In this document: piece after piece, positions 53,584-63,194 of the stretch
How the letters are laid out: each line of letters opens with the position of its first letter
How positions within the stretch are numbered: the stretch's first letter is position 1
Assembly: GCF_000015445.1 (NCBI RefSeq)
Contig: NC_008783.1
Span: 1,381,022 to 1,445,021 of the forward strand
Direction of reading: 5' to 3'
DNA from: Bartonella bacilliformis KC583
GTDB lineage: Bacteria; Pseudomonadota; Alphaproteobacteria; Rhizobiales; Rhizobiaceae
DNA length: 64,000 nucleotides
Position numbers and translations under genes: made by a program
Notes under the pieces: model-generated
Told to the model about the DNA's origin: nothing
Seen by the model: the letters and a program-made list of their open reading frames with translations, nothing else
The model's database searches: none

Positions 53584-53767
53584 TTTAAAGCTCTACAATA
53601 CTTGTTTTCTACTCTTTTACTCACAAATTAAAACCATGCAAGCAATGAAAATAAATTCTTTGTAAACAGCATTTAAAAGATGCAAAAAAAAATAAAAAAG
53701 CGTAAAGAAAAAATGGAAGAGAGGTGATGTAAATCGCAACTGCTTCTTTATTATAAGGGGAGAGGTT

Positions 53768-54409
53768 ATGTCATTTTTGCCTGAATGGTCTGTTCTTATA
53801 GAATTCGCTTTAACATCATTGGTTCTCGCTCTCATACCAGGACCTGATGTCATGCTATCAGTGGGACGAACCATTGCACAGGGCACAACAGCTGGAATTA
53901 TGTGTGTCTTAGGGAGTTCAACAGGTTTTGCTATTCAGGTATTATCTGTTGCCATTGGCTTATCAGCACTTATTTTTACTTCACCAATCGCCTTTTTTCT
54001 TCTTAAAATTGCTGGCGCTTTTTATCTTTTATGGCTTGCCTTTCAAATGGTGCGAACACACTCAAAATTTTCTCTAAAAGAAAAACCGCAAAAAAAACAA
54101 AGCCTCAAACGTAACTATTTGGCTGGCATTGGAACCAGTCTTTTAAATCCCAAAGCTATTCTCTTTAACATAACTTTTTTACCGCAATTTATTAATGCTA
54201 ATGACCCTATGGCCACACAAAAATTGCTCTTTTTAGGGTTTTTTTATATCCCTCTTTCTCTACCTGTCACAATTTCTATCGTTTTTATGGCCCACAAACT
54301 CTCCACGAGTCTTAGACAAAACCCTTCTTATATGCGCGTTCTTGATTGGATCGTTGCGGGTATTTTTACAAGCTTTGCTCTACGTCTTCTGATCGACAAT
54401 AGATTTTAA
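53768..54409 (+). CDS. LysE/RhtB family amino-acid exporter
   Basis: A 213-residue inner-membrane protein with about six hydrophobic segments. The LysE/RhtB signature [24 protein letters not shown] lies near the N terminus, and [22 protein letters not shown] in the middle. Such proteins export homoserine, threonine, lysine or related compounds; the exact cargo is unknown. AAGGGGAGAGG is a strong ribosome binding site. Its end overlaps rlmN by four bases, convergently. Confidence 0.9.
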   Translation: MSFLPEWSVLIEFALTSLVLALIPGPDVMLSVGRTIAQGTTAGIMCVLGSSTGFAIQVLSVAIGLSALIFTSPIAFFLLKIAGAFYLLWLAFQMVRTHSKFSLKEKPQKKQSLKRNYLAGIGTSLLNPKAILFNITFLPQFINANDPMATQKLLFLGFFYIPLSLPVTISIVFMAHKLSTSLRQNPSYMRVLDWIVAGIFTSFALRLLIDNRF

Positions 54410-55650
54410 ATTGAGCTCAAATCATCGCCCATCATACTTTCAAGCTGCAAACGCTCTGATTTACGCAAACGCTCTGAAGTTGATTTAAGATTTCCACATG
54501 CAGCCAAAATATCACGTCCACGTGGCATTCGAATAGGCGAAGCATAACCTGCTCTATTAATCACATCAGCAAAACGTTCAATTTGCTCCCAATCAGAACA
54601 TTCATAATGGCTCCCCGGCCATGGATTAAAGGGAATTAAATTAATTTTAGCAGGAATACCCTTAAGCAGTTTAATTAATTTCTTAGCGTCATCCAAACTA
54701 TCATTGACGTCCTTTAACATAACATACTCAAACGTAATACGCTTAGCATTAGAAAGACCAGGATAATTACGGCAAGCCTCCATTAACATGCTCAGTGGGT
54801 ATTTTTTATTGATAGGAACAAGAACATCTCGCAAACTATCACACACCGCATGAAGCGAAACGGCTAACATTACACCAATTTCTTCTCCAGCACGTATAAT
54901 TTCAGGCACAACCCCACTGGTTGAAAGAGTAATGCGGCGTTTTGATAAAGAAAGTCCATCGCCATCAGAAGCAATCAATAAAGCTTTTTTGACCGCTTCA
55001 AAATTATAAAGCGGCTCACCCATACCCATCATAACAATATTGGTGATTTTACGTCTTTCCTCTGAAAGACTTGAATGATCAGGTTTATCTTTCCCAGGGA
55101 AATCGCCTAAACGATTACGTGCAAACAATAACTGCAACAAAATCTCTTCAGCGGTCAAATTGCGAACCAGTTTTTGTGTTCCCGTATAACAAAAAGAACA
55201 AGTCAGCGTGCATCCTACCTGAGATGAGACACACAAAGTACCACGCCCTTCTCCAGGAATATAGACTGTTTCAATTTCAACGGGCTTTCCTGCTCCACGT
55301 GCTGGAAACCGTAAAAGCCATTTATATGTGCCATCTTTTGATATCTGTTCTTCAACAATTTCGGGATATGCAATAGAAAAATTATCTTTTAGCATCTCCC
55401 GCATCGGCTTAGAAATATTGAACATCTCATCAAAAGATGAGACACCACGCACATAAAACCAATGCCAAAGTTGACGTACACGCATACGCGTTTGATGCTC
55501 TGGAACACCAATACTCCTCAATGCTTGTACCATTTCATCATGCGACAAACCAATCAAAGACTGAGACTGCTTTAATCTATCTCTTACCATCGCCTGATCT
55601 GTTTTAATTTTTTGGCATGCACTCATTGAGTGGTTATACGAAATAGCCAT
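54406..55650 (-). CDS. rlmN: 23S rRNA (A2503-C2) / tRNA (A37-C2) methyltransferase RlmN
   Basis: A 414-residue radical SAM methyltransferase modifying 23S rRNA A2503 and some tRNAs at A37. Cluster motif [13 protein letters not shown] (CxxxCxxC), [20 protein letters not shown], and the catalytic Cys in [12 protein letters not shown] near the C terminus. The ATG at 55650 has GGGAAG upstream; a second ATG at 55626 is possible. The IalB-family gene is 27 bases upstream on the same strand, a common pairing in this order. Confidence 0.96.
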   Translation of the reverse strand: MAISYNHSMSACQKIKTDQAMVRDRLKQSQSLIGLSHDEMVQALRSIGVPEHQTRMRVRQLWHWFYVRGVSSFDEMFNISKPMREMLKDNFSIAYPEIVEEQISKDGTYKWLLRFPARGAGKPVEIETVYIPGEGRGTLCVSSQVGCTLTCSFCYTGTQKLVRNLTAEEILLQLLFARNRLGDFPGKDKPDHSSLSEERRKITNIVMMGMGEPLYNFEAVKKALLIASDGDGLSLSKRRITLSTSGVVPEIIRAGEEIGVMLAVSLHAVCDSLRDVLVPINKKYPLSMLMEACRNYPGLSNAKRITFEYVMLKDVNDSLDDAKKLIKLLKGIPAKINLIPFNPWPGSHYECSDWEQIERFADVINRAGYASPIRMPRGRDILAACGNLKSTSERLRKSERLQLESMMGDDLSSI

Positions 55651-55677
55651 TACTTCCCAATTTTAGGTTATAAGTTC

Positions 55678-56187
55678 TTAATGACAATTTTGCGCTGCAT
55701 TCAATGCCGCAGTCACTCCCTTTAAGGAATAAGTATAAGTCGTGCGTGTTCCCCGTTTTGAGACGGCTTGCACTTTCATCGTTGCACCTGCACGCATAGC
55801 TGCAACAAGCTGCGTTTCCATCCCTGAAGACGCTAACCAAGCCGATGAATCCTTCGTGAAGAAATTAAAAACCTTATCACCAACAGTCACAATAACTTCT
55901 GACCCTTCTTTCAAGACGTAGCCAGCCATAAATTGCGGTTCAAATGAAACAGGCGAACTAAAACGCTTAGTCACTAAAAAGAAATTATCGCCATGCCTAA
56001 CATTTGTTGGTAATGCATTTAAAGGCATTGATAACACATAGCAAATTGTATTCTCTGCAGATTTATAAGAATAGGCTCCCCAAGATTCAAACTGATGTAA
56101 ACGACTTGGTGTTTGTGCCCATACTGTTCCAGTAGTTGCAAGAATCATCATAGATATAGTGACAAAAATCTTCTTAAACATTCTCAT
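55678..56187 (-). CDS. Invasion-associated locus B (IalB) family protein
   Basis: A 169-residue secreted protein with a signal peptide (FVTISMMILATTGTVWA-QT). The mature part fits the IalB family: GAYSYKSAENTICYVLSMP near the start, FMAGYVLKEGSEVIVTVGDKVF, a central Ala/Trp loop, and YSLKGVTAALNAAQNCH at the end; the two Cys (ICYV, QNCH) are the conserved pair. IalB of B. bacilliformis promotes erythrocyte entry, but this copy, next to rlmN, is the widespread paralogue of related non-invasive bacteria too, so a role in invasion should not be assumed. Confidence 0.85.
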   Translation of the reverse strand: MRMFKKIFVTISMMILATTGTVWAQTPSRLHQFESWGAYSYKSAENTICYVLSMPLNALPTNVRHGDNFFLVTKRFSSPVSFEPQFMAGYVLKEGSEVIVTVGDKVFNFFTKDSSAWLASSGMETQLVAAMRAGATMKVQAVSKRGTRTTYTYSLKGVTAALNAAQNCH

Positions 56188-56713
56188 TTAGCTCACTTCT
56201 TTATTTTTCAACAAAATTTTCTTTAATAGAAATCATATTATATCGCCAAAACAGATCTTTCACTTAATTGTGACCTCTTAGATCTTACTAAAACATGAAC
56301 TTTTTTTATTCAATAACCAAATTTTCGAAATAATATTTTGATTTTATTTTGTTAATTTTTTTCAAAAAACATACAGGTTTTTGAATACGATAAACGTTTT
56401 TCTCATTTTCAAAACAAAAAATCTTTTTTCATTTCAACTTCAAAATAGAAAAAAAGTGAATACACGACTTAATCAATCAAGCACAAATCACCTATGTCAT
56501 CAATAAACAATTTATTGTAAATCCTTGTAAAAATTTCTCTATAAAATTTAAATTGAAAATTTTTTAACCATAATCAATACAATGATTACAGACAGAGAAT
56601 TATGTACACTAGAAAAATATAATGCGCTCCAATGCGATACCAATTAATCACTCACTTTCAAAACATAGTGTGTCGTTCTCTTAACCTATGTTCAGTCGAT
56701 CATTAAGAATGTT
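56188..56713. other. AT-rich intergenic region
   Basis: 526 bases between the IalB-family gene and ptsN, very rich in A/T runs. No open frame of useful size, hairpin terminator, tRNA or gene remnant is seen. It likely carries the promoter of the IalB-family gene and the end of the ptsN message. Confidence 0.55.
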
Positions 56714-57178
56714 TCAGGCTGCACTTAATTCTGAGTGATGAACCAATAAATTGTAAAGTACAGAAACGTCATTTGTATTGTATAATTTCTGGCTAATACC
56801 AGAATAGCGCAAAACACGCGCAACTTGCGACAAAGCTTTTAAGTGATCTGCTCCTGAATTCTCAGGTGCCAAAAGTAGAAAAACAAGGCTTACCGGTTCA
56901 TCATCAAGAGCTTCAAAATCAACAGGAGTTTCAAGACGAGCAAAAATACCTGTGATTCGATCAATATCAGCAAGTTTTCCGTGAGGAATTGCAATACCAC
57001 CCCCTACACATGTCGATCCTAATTTTTCACGTTGCAAAATAATATCAAAAATAGCACGCCCTTCAAGCCCTGTTAACTCAGCAGCTTTTTCAGCTAAAAT
57101 TTGCAAAACCTGTTTTTTCGAATTTGCCTTAAGCACTGGAATAATTGCCTCCGGTGCAATTAACTCACTCAAATCCAT
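56714..57178 (-). CDS. ptsN: Nitrogen PTS EIIA component PtsN (EIIA-Ntr)
   Basis: A 154-residue EIIA-type regulatory protein. The phosphorylated His is in GGGIAIPHGKL, flanked by IFDIILQREKLGSTCVG and FLLLAPENSGADHLKALSQVARVL. In alphaproteobacteria it takes phosphate from PtsP/NPr and regulates metabolism and stress responses. AAAGGAAAA precedes the ATG. In relatives the upstream genes are lptB-rpoN-hpf-ptsN; here rpoN is missing and hpf is a fossil. Confidence 0.96.
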   Translation of the reverse strand: MDLSELIAPEAIIPVLKANSKKQVLQILAEKAAELTGLEGRAIFDIILQREKLGSTCVGGGIAIPHGKLADIDRITGIFARLETPVDFEALDDEPVSLVFLLLAPENSGADHLKALSQVARVLRYSGISQKLYNTNDVSVLYNLLVHHSELSAA

Positions 57179-57289
57179 GTTTCATTTTCCTTTTACACAC
57201 TAAAATGTCACTCATAAAATCTACAAATAAATAGTTTTGATTCTAAAGATTTTCGTCAATTGTTTGCATCACCGCATGTATATTTACTC

Positions 57290-57905
57290 CCTAATGATAA
57301 CATCCTGCCCATATTATCTTGGTTCAATTATCATCATTATTTGCTCCTGGAAAAAGAAGACGATCCGTTACATTTATTGCTACCACAGCAAAAACAATAA
57401 ATATCATTTGTAAATACATTAATCGCCCAACCTCAGCAGTATCACTTTTCTTTAGAAAATTTTTCTCAAAGATTGCTGCAATAATGAGACATGCATAAGA
57501 ACCCAATAATGTTCTTAAATTGGCTATGATTACGCGATTTAAAGTAAAAATCATGACAACACAAAAAGAGATTACTTTTTTAGCAATATTACTAAAAATC
57601 ATCTGCATATTTCGTGTTTGATTTAACACGTGTAACGACGCCTTCTTTTTTAGATGCACAATGCCCCATACAAAATAGTGCACTCTAGGCTCAACAACTG
57701 TACCCATAGTATGATGACTAAAATATATCAAGACGGCATCACCAAAACGTCGTTTGTGCTGATTGTAAAAAAACTTACCAATCCATATCCCTTTCAGACG
57801 CTTGCAGATCCATAACAAACTCGTTTATCACTCATTACAAGATTAATCTAACGATAGATTTCCTATAAAATAAAAAACAAAACAAATCGAAAAACCAACA
57901 AAAAT
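57290..57905 (-). pseudogene. hpf: Ribosome hibernation promoting factor Hpf, decayed
   Basis: A frame (57324-57818, TTG start) and its neighbouring frames match long Hpf in order: LQASERDMDW near 57785-57815 (for LRVSGKHMDIG) in one frame, then RRFGDAVLIYF, GTVVEP and IVHLKKKASLHV in another, NMQMIFSNIAKKV (for DAHAAFNKAAEKI), and at the end VTDRLLFPGANNDDN (for VTDRPLLLFRNAGNDDLN). Frameshifts separate the pieces, no proper start remains, and the C-terminal GNIGWID-like tail comes after a stop. It occupies the hpf position between lptB and ptsN. Hpf normally dimerises idle 70S ribosomes. Confidence 0.7.
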
Positions 57906-58354
57906 CATCTTTTCATAAGATGTCTTTCTAAGCAATCAGCAGGAAAATTCATTCCGGTTTATCGTCAAAAAGAAATTTTCATACAAATAAAAAAAACTTA
58001 GAAGAAAAATGTTATATCCCACCGAGAAAAAATATCTCATGATGCCAACAAATAACACGAAAAGACTTAACGATCATCCCTTCTTCACTCTTCATGAAGA
58101 TCCCTTTAAACCACCGCACTTTCCCCCTTAATTCATAAGGTCTTAACCAGATCATTACGTCATTCACCTACAACAACTTATAGGCTTCTTATCCTGCGAT
58201 GGAAACGTATGTTAACAGCGCTCATATGAGAAATCAAGAATAAAGCTTCATTGATACAAACAAATAAAATTGATTGTCTCTCATTGAAAATGACATTATA
58301 TCTGCAGTCGTTGCTTTACCTAAACTTCAATGAACTGTTTACAAACTACAACTC
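57906..58354. other. Former rpoN position, no gene recognised
   Basis: About 450 bases between lptB and the hpf fossil, where rpoN stands in related bacteria. I see no secure RpoN sequence (a RIRSL string near 58190 is too short). A 47-codon candidate frame at 58012-58155 is listed separately. Confidence 0.5.
58012..58155 (-). CDS. Candidate small basic protein (47 aa)
   Basis: ATG at 58155 has AGGTGA eight bases upstream and opens a 47-codon frame to TAA at 58014-58012. The product is basic and aromatic-rich (WLRPYELRGKVRWFKG, then SEEGMIVKSFRV). No family is recognised. It lies where rpoN would be, so it may be a new small gene, part of a fossil or chance. Confidence 0.25.
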   Translation of the reverse strand: MIWLRPYELRGKVRWFKGIFMKSEEGMIVKSFRVICWHHEIFFLGGI

Positions 58355-59149
58355 TCAGAGAGAAAACTGATTTCCTAAATAAATTCTTCGTGTGTCAGCA
58401 TCATTGATAATATCGTTTGGACACCCGTGAATTAACACTTGTCCTGCGTGAACAATATAAGCGCGATCGATAAGACCTAATGTCTCACGCACATTATGAT
58501 CAGTTATTAAAACACCAATACCGCGTTGAGTTAAATGACGAATAAGTTGTTGAATATCAGAAATAGCAATAGGATCAATTCCTGCAAATGGTTCATCAAG
58601 CAGAATAAAATCAGGACGAGACGCTAAAGAACGAGCAATTTCAAGCCGCCGCCTTTCACCCCCTGATAAGGAAATTGCAGGGACTTTGCGCAAATGATCA
58701 ATTTTAAATTCATGCAGAAGTGCATTTAACTCTTCACCGCGTTTAAAACGATCTTTTTCAACAATCTCCAAAACAGCTTTAATGTTATTTTCTACTGAGA
58801 GACCACGAAAAATAGAAGCTTCTTGCGGCAAATAACCAATACCCAAACGAGCGCGCCGATACATCGGCATATGCGTAACATCAAATCCATCAATCTCTAT
58901 GGACCCTCCATCGGCTTTAACTAAGCCTGTAACCATATAAAAACAGGTAGTTTTACCAGCACCATTAGGGCCTAAAATGCCAACAGCTTCTCCCGTACGA
59001 AGACTAAAAGAAACACCATTAACGATTTGTCTTCCTTGATAAATTTTAATCAAATCGCGGGCAGCTAAGGTTCGTTTTAAAGGTTTTTCCAAAGCTTTAC
59101 TTTCAGAGTTTTGTCTCGTTACTCGTTTCACTGTTTTGATTGCAAACAT
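58355..59149 (-). CDS. lptB: LPS export system ATP-binding protein LptB
   Basis: A 264-residue ABC ATPase powering extraction of LPS from the inner membrane by LptB2FG. Walker A GPNGAGKTTCFYMVTGL, Q loop YLPQEASIFRGL, signature LSGGERRRLEIARSL, Walker B FILLDEPFAGIDP and switch His in LITDHNVRETL are typical of LptB. An N-terminal extension of about 25 residues precedes the ABC core. It starts six bases after lptA's stop. lptF/lptG are not in the window. Confidence 0.96.
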   Translation of the reverse strand: MFAIKTVKRVTRQNSESKALEKPLKRTLAARDLIKIYQGRQIVNGVSFSLRTGEAVGILGPNGAGKTTCFYMVTGLVKADGGSIEIDGFDVTHMPMYRRARLGIGYLPQEASIFRGLSVENNIKAVLEIVEKDRFKRGEELNALLHEFKIDHLRKVPAISLSGGERRRLEIARSLASRPDFILLDEPFAGIDPIAISDIQQLIRHLTQRGIGVLITDHNVRETLGLIDRAYIVHAGQVLIHGCPNDIINDADTRRIYLGNQFSL

Positions 59150-59155
59150 AAAATT

Positions 59156-59758
59156 TTAATGGCCACTCTTTTGATTTGATTGTAAAATGATCGAAACACG
59201 GCTTTTTTTCTCAGATGCTTCACATCCTTCAAGCAACGCTTTTCCTGTTTTCATATTGATTGTCAATTTACATCCTGTCGCAACGTTACGGCCATCCTTC
59301 AAAACAACATTGCCTGTCAAGGTCACCACATTTGATTTTCCATCAAAAATACCTTTATCGCCTGTAATGATTTGTGTCGCTATTTTAATATAAACATTCC
59401 CCAACGCTTCCATTTTTTTTACACCAGTTAAACCAGATCCGACAAACAATCTAGACTTTTTTCTTACTTCATTGATACCAACTGTTTGATGATCTTGATC
59501 ATAATAAACAACTAATTTTGATGTTTGCAAAAGCCGTTCACCCTGAACAATTGAAACATTGTCATTGAAAATAGCGATACCCTTTTTTTCATGTATTTCC
59601 AAAGAATCTGAATATAATTCTATCGGCTTTTCTCCATTTGATAAATCAATTCCCATATGAGCCACTTCAGCATGTCCAAGCCCCCCCCATTTTAATAACC
59701 CTATGCTTAAAATCAAAAACCCACCTACCCATTTTTTCCATGATGTTTTTGATCTCAT
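59156..59758 (-). CDS. lptA: LPS transport periplasmic protein LptA
   Basis: A ~200-residue periplasmic bridge protein of the OstA/LptA family. A signal peptide (KKWVGGFLILSIGLL...GHAEV) is followed by beta-jellyroll sequence: KPIELYSDSLEIHEKKGIA, NVSIVQGERLL, and the C-terminal NVVLKDGRNVATGCKLTINMKTG. It forms the bridge carrying LPS to the outer membrane. I chose the ATG at 59758, directly before the signal peptide; 59800 would add 14 residues without reason. lptC is 67 bases upstream. Confidence 0.92.
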   Translation of the reverse strand: MRSKTSWKKWVGGFLILSIGLLKWGGLGHAEVAHMGIDLSNGEKPIELYSDSLEIHEKKGIAIFNDNVSIVQGERLLQTSKLVVYYDQDHQTVGINEVRKKSRLFVGSGLTGVKKMEALGNVYIKIATQIITGDKGIFDGKSNVVTLTGNVVLKDGRNVATGCKLTINMKTGKALLEGCEASEKKSRVSIILQSNQKSGH

Positions 59759-59825
59759 CTGATCACTCTCAGCTCTTATATTTATATAAATTTCAAACAC
59801 GCGTTAAGGTTCATATTGAAATTAT

Positions 59826-60470
59826 CTATTGCTGGCTAATAAGCAAATGCACACCACCTTGAAAATGCATTATTTGTCCTTTTTCGCAAACCCGCAAATT
59901 ACCAGCTGTGAGAGAAAAATCTGCATTGTAAATATCTACACGTTGATCAGTTTTTAATTGACCTTCAGATAAATTAATATCTGCGGCCATAAATTGTGCA
60001 ACCAATCCATCTTTTGTTTTCATTGTAAAGGGTTTGTTCAATTGCAAGTGAGTATTACTATTGTCGTAAATTCCTCTTTGTGCTTGGAGAAAAACCGATA
60101 CCTGCTTACTTGCAGGAACTTCAGCTGTAATATTTTCTAACTCCACCACTCCTAAACGCATATGATCCTGAAACGCTTTTTCCGCTTTAAGCTGATAAGG
60201 TTGATTAGAACTTGTGTAACCTTCTAATCTTGGATCAACCATTGTCAATGCTGTTATCCCATCTTCTCCATTATTCAAAATTACAGTCTCAAAAGAAGTA
60301 GAAACGGAAAAAAATGTAAACCAGCAAAAAACAAGCGCTATAATAAATGCAAAGAAGGGTAAAAAAATTTTTAACACGTGAATCCAACGCGAATGACAAT
60401 AAGCTGTTTTAAAAACATCGCTAAAAGACGATTTTACTGAAAAAACTTCATTGCGATTGTGTATGGCCAT
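59826..60470 (-). CDS. lptC: LPS export system protein LptC
   Basis: A 214-residue inner-membrane-anchored protein that passes LPS from LptB2FG to LptA. One N-terminal membrane helix (IFLPFFAFIIALVFCWFTFF) is followed by a periplasmic jellyroll with VDPRLEGYTSSNQPYQLKAEKA, typical of alphaproteobacterial LptC, and DINLSEGQLKTDQRVDIYNADF. The ATG at 60470 has AGAGATGA upstream; 60497 is an alternative. It is first in the lptC-lptA-lptB unit and divergent from ihfB. Confidence 0.9.
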   Translation of the reverse strand: MAIHNRNEVFSVKSSFSDVFKTAYCHSRWIHVLKIFLPFFAFIIALVFCWFTFFSVSTSFETVILNNGEDGITALTMVDPRLEGYTSSNQPYQLKAEKAFQDHMRLGVVELENITAEVPASKQVSVFLQAQRGIYDNSNTHLQLNKPFTMKTKDGLVAQFMAADINLSEGQLKTDQRVDIYNADFSLTAGNLRVCEKGQIMHFQGGVHLLISQQ

Positions 60471-60658
60471 ATTGTTTTCATCTCTCAAACACCCCATCTT
60501 TTAGTCCATGGAGTTTTTATAACAATGTATTTTTAAATTTCGCTTATTGCAATTCAACTTTTTTTGGTTTTATTTTGCTTTCATCAATTTATGTGTGTAA
60601 CGTACACGTAAAAATAAATAGGAAAATGATTTTTTTCGTATAAATTGGAGAGGTTATT

Positions 60659-60937
60659 TTGATCAAATCAGAACTCATACAAATTATTGCTCGTCGCAAT
60701 CCACATCTTCTTCAACGCGATGTAGAAAATATTGTTAACACCGTTTTTGAGGAAATTTCAATAGCTCTTGCCAAAGGTCATCGCATTGAACTTCGCGGTT
60801 TTGGAGCTTTTTCTGTCAAAAATAGATCCGCTCGTAATGGTCGTAATCCACGGACAGGGGAAACTGTTATGGTTGAAGAAAAATGGGTTCCTTCTTTCAA
60901 AACAGGTAAGGAGCTGCGTGACCGCTTAAATCAATGA
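60659..60937 (+). CDS. ihfB: Integration host factor subunit beta (TTG start)
   Basis: A 92-residue HU/IHF-family DNA-bending protein, beta subunit of IHF. It opens (M)[16 protein letters not shown], has [17 protein letters not shown] [24 protein letters not shown] with the intercalating Pro, and the GKELRDRLN tail. The start is TTG at 60659, with GGAGAGG (60647-60653) five bases upstream; the conserved N terminus fits this start exactly. Its stop overlaps the lapA-like start (ATGA). Confidence 0.96.
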   Translation: MIKSELIQIIARRNPHLLQRDVENIVNTVFEEISIALAKGHRIELRGFGAFSVKNRSARNGRNPRTGETVMVEEKWVPSFKTGKELRDRLNQ

Positions 60938-61197
60938 GTAAATTTATGACACCTAAAAATATTCTTTTAACAATTATTTTGATACCTCTCACAGTTTTTT
61001 TGGTCGCTTTTATTGTAGCCAATCGTCAAATTGTTACACTAACTCTCAACCCTTTTTGGAGCAGTTCTCAAAGCTTTACATATCAAGCACCTTTTTTCGT
61101 TTGGCTTTTTATTTTTTTTGGTCTTGGTATTGTATTAAACAGTAGCATCAATTGGTTTACACGATGCCAATATCGTAAGGATCTTAAGAAAAAATAG
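60934..61197 (+). CDS. LapA/DUF1049 family membrane protein
   Basis: An 87-residue protein with two membrane helices ([19 protein letters not shown] and [16 protein letters not shown]) and a short basic tail ([11 protein letters not shown]), the layout of LapA (DUF1049) proteins that in E. coli act with LapB in LPS assembly. It overlaps ihfB by four bases; ihfB-lapA is a usual alphaproteobacterial pair. The trp genes that often follow are absent here. Confidence 0.85.
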   Translation: MSKFMTPKNILLTIILIPLTVFLVAFIVANRQIVTLTLNPFWSSSQSFTYQAPFFVWLFIFFGLGIVLNSSINWFTRCQYRKDLKKK

Positions 61198-61396
61198 CGC
61201 TGAACTTTAAGAAATTAGAATGACGAGAGCTCAAAAATCTAATATCAGTACTTTAATGATTTTTTTCTATTGTGTTTGATAACAGATTCAAAGGTATTTT
61301 TCTTCTCTTATCGTATTTTCATTAGCCTTAAACTCTAAAGCTCTATGAAAATTTAAAAGCCTCTTAAAAACTATTTCCTTTTACAATAAACGTGCC

Positions 61397-62341
61397 ATGA
61401 CACTGAATATACCTACACAACACTTTCAACCACATTCCGACAGTGTATATCCGAAAGAGAAATTACCTATTATTTTAGAAACAGGAGCTAGTACAGACTA
61501 TGCTTTGATTGACTCTGGTAACGGAAAAAAGCTGGAGCGTTACGGCTCTTATCGCATTATTCGGCCAGAAGGCCAAGCGCTATGGAAACCAATCTTACCA
61601 GAAGAAATTTGGGATGATGTTGACGCTATTTTCACAGGCAATCGAGATGAAGAAGGTATAGGTCGTTGGCATTTTCCTAAAAAAACTCTTGATGAAACAT
61701 GGCCTCTTTCTTGGAATGGCTTGTCGTTTCTAGGGCGTTTTACTTCTTTTCGCCATGTAGGTGTTTTTCCTGAACAGGACGCACATTGGCGCTCAATAGA
61801 AAAGCAAATTTTGCAAGCAGAACGTCCCATCAAATTGTTAAATCTTTTTGGCTACACAGGTATTGCCTCTTTGATTGGTGCGCGTGCCGGTGCTTCTGTC
61901 ACCCATGTTGATGCCTCTAAAAAAGCTATTCTTTGGGCAAAAACCAATCAGGAAAGAGCAGAATTATCAAATCACCCTATTCGCTGGATTTGCGACGATG
62001 CAGTAAAATTTGTCGAACGTGAACTGCGTCGTCAAAAAACTTATGATATGATCCTTCTCGATCCTCCTGCTTATGGACGCGGACCCAATGGTGAAATTTG
62101 GCAACTTTTCGATCACTTACCAACAATGATTAAAAACTGTCGCAACCTTTTATCTGATGAGCCACTTGCTGTTGTACTCACGGCTTATTCTATTCGCGCT
62201 TCCTTTTATGCACTTCATACTTTAATGCGCGATGAATTCACAAATCTTGGTGGTATAATTGAATCAGGAGAATTGATTTTACGTGAAGAAGCTGGCAAAC
62301 GTGCTCTGTCTACTTCTCTCTTTAGCCGTTGGATTGCTTGA
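61397..62341 (+). CDS. Class I SAM-dependent (RlmI/RlmK-like) methyltransferase
   Basis: A 314-residue methyltransferase. SAM motif I is LLNLFGYTGIASLIGARAGASVTHVDASKKAI; the catalytic-region motif is MILLDPPAYGRGPNGEIW (DPPxYGRG, as in RlmI/RlmK-type 23S rRNA methyltransferases). An N-terminal region (LIDSGNGKKLERYGSYRIIRPEGQALW) is typical of this alphaproteobacterial group. Likely target is rRNA; the site is unknown. Its end nearly touches the next gene, a TrmH-family RNA methyltransferase, so they are probably cotranscribed. Confidence 0.85.
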   Translation: MTLNIPTQHFQPHSDSVYPKEKLPIILETGASTDYALIDSGNGKKLERYGSYRIIRPEGQALWKPILPEEIWDDVDAIFTGNRDEEGIGRWHFPKKTLDETWPLSWNGLSFLGRFTSFRHVGVFPEQDAHWRSIEKQILQAERPIKLLNLFGYTGIASLIGARAGASVTHVDASKKAILWAKTNQERAELSNHPIRWICDDAVKFVERELRRQKTYDMILLDPPAYGRGPNGEIWQLFDHLPTMIKNCRNLLSDEPLAVVLTAYSIRASFYALHTLMRDEFTNLGGIIESGELILREEAGKRALSTSLFSRWIA

Positions 62342-62343
62342 AT

Positions 62344-63168
62344 ATGCACGGTCAAGTTAAAGAAATTACTTCTCTTAGTAACCCTATCATTAAAGATCTT
62401 AAAGCGCTCAATAAAAAGAAAAAGCGCAATCAAGAGGGACTCTTTATGGCAGAGGGACTTAAATTGGTAATTGATGCTTTAAATCTCGGTTGGACGATTC
62501 AAACACTCATTTTTTCCAAAAGCACACAAGGTAACACCACTATTGAAAATACTGCCGCACATATTCTTGCCAATGGTGGTTACGTTATCAGAGCTTCACA
62601 AAAAATTATGGAATCCATCACCCACCGCGATAATCCGCAAACTGTTGTTGGTATTTTCAAGCAACAATGGCACCCTATCGAAACCATAACAGAGTCAGCA
62701 AAAGATGTTTATATTGCTCTTGATCGTGTGCGAGACCCTGGAAACCTCGGCACCATAATCCGCACAGCCGATGCAGTAGGAGCAAAAGGTGTTATTTTGA
62801 TTGGCGAGACAACAGATCCTTTCTCGCCTGAAACAGTCCGTTCAACAATGGGTTCAATTTTTTCTATCCCCCTTTACCGTTTTAACGAAAATGCCTTTTT
62901 GGACTGGTCTACAAACTTCAAAGGTATGATAATTGGTGCACACCTCCAAGGGGCTGTCGATTACCGCACTATCGATTTTAAAGGTCCTATTATACTTTTA
63001 ATGGGAAATGAACAACAAGGTCTATCAAATGCGCTGGCAAATCGCTGTCACCAACTTGCACGTATTCCACAAAATGGGCATGCTGATTCTCTTAATTTAG
63101 CGATAGCCACAGCAATTATGCTTTATGAAATCCGTCGCTCTGATTTAACGCTTGAACCACGTGTTTAA
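62344..63168 (+). CDS. TrmH/SpoU family RNA 2'-O-methyltransferase
   Basis: A 274-residue SPOUT methyltransferase with an N-terminal RNA-binding domain (ITSLSNPIIKDLKALNKKKKRNQEGLFMAEG) and the knotted SpoU domain: motif 1 ALDRVRDPGNLGTIIRTADAVGA, motif 2 ILLMGNEQQGLS, motif 3 RIPQNGHADSLNLAIATAIMLYEI. It probably modifies 23S rRNA or tRNA ribose; the exact site cannot be told. ATG 62344 begins two bases past the previous stop; TTG 62329 is less likely. Confidence 0.92.
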   Translation: MHGQVKEITSLSNPIIKDLKALNKKKKRNQEGLFMAEGLKLVIDALNLGWTIQTLIFSKSTQGNTTIENTAAHILANGGYVIRASQKIMESITHRDNPQTVVGIFKQQWHPIETITESAKDVYIALDRVRDPGNLGTIIRTADAVGAKGVILIGETTDPFSPETVRSTMGSIFSIPLYRFNENAFLDWSTNFKGMIIGAHLQGAVDYRTIDFKGPIILLMGNEQQGLSNALANRCHQLARIPQNGHADSLNLAIATAIMLYEIRRSDLTLEPRV

Positions 63169-63194
63169 CACTTAACCCTAAAGTGAGAACAAAA

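Noticed and set aside
55678..56187. Calling the IalB-family protein a proven invasion factor
   Set aside because: The family is wide in related non-invasive bacteria, and this copy is not in the ialA-ialB locus.
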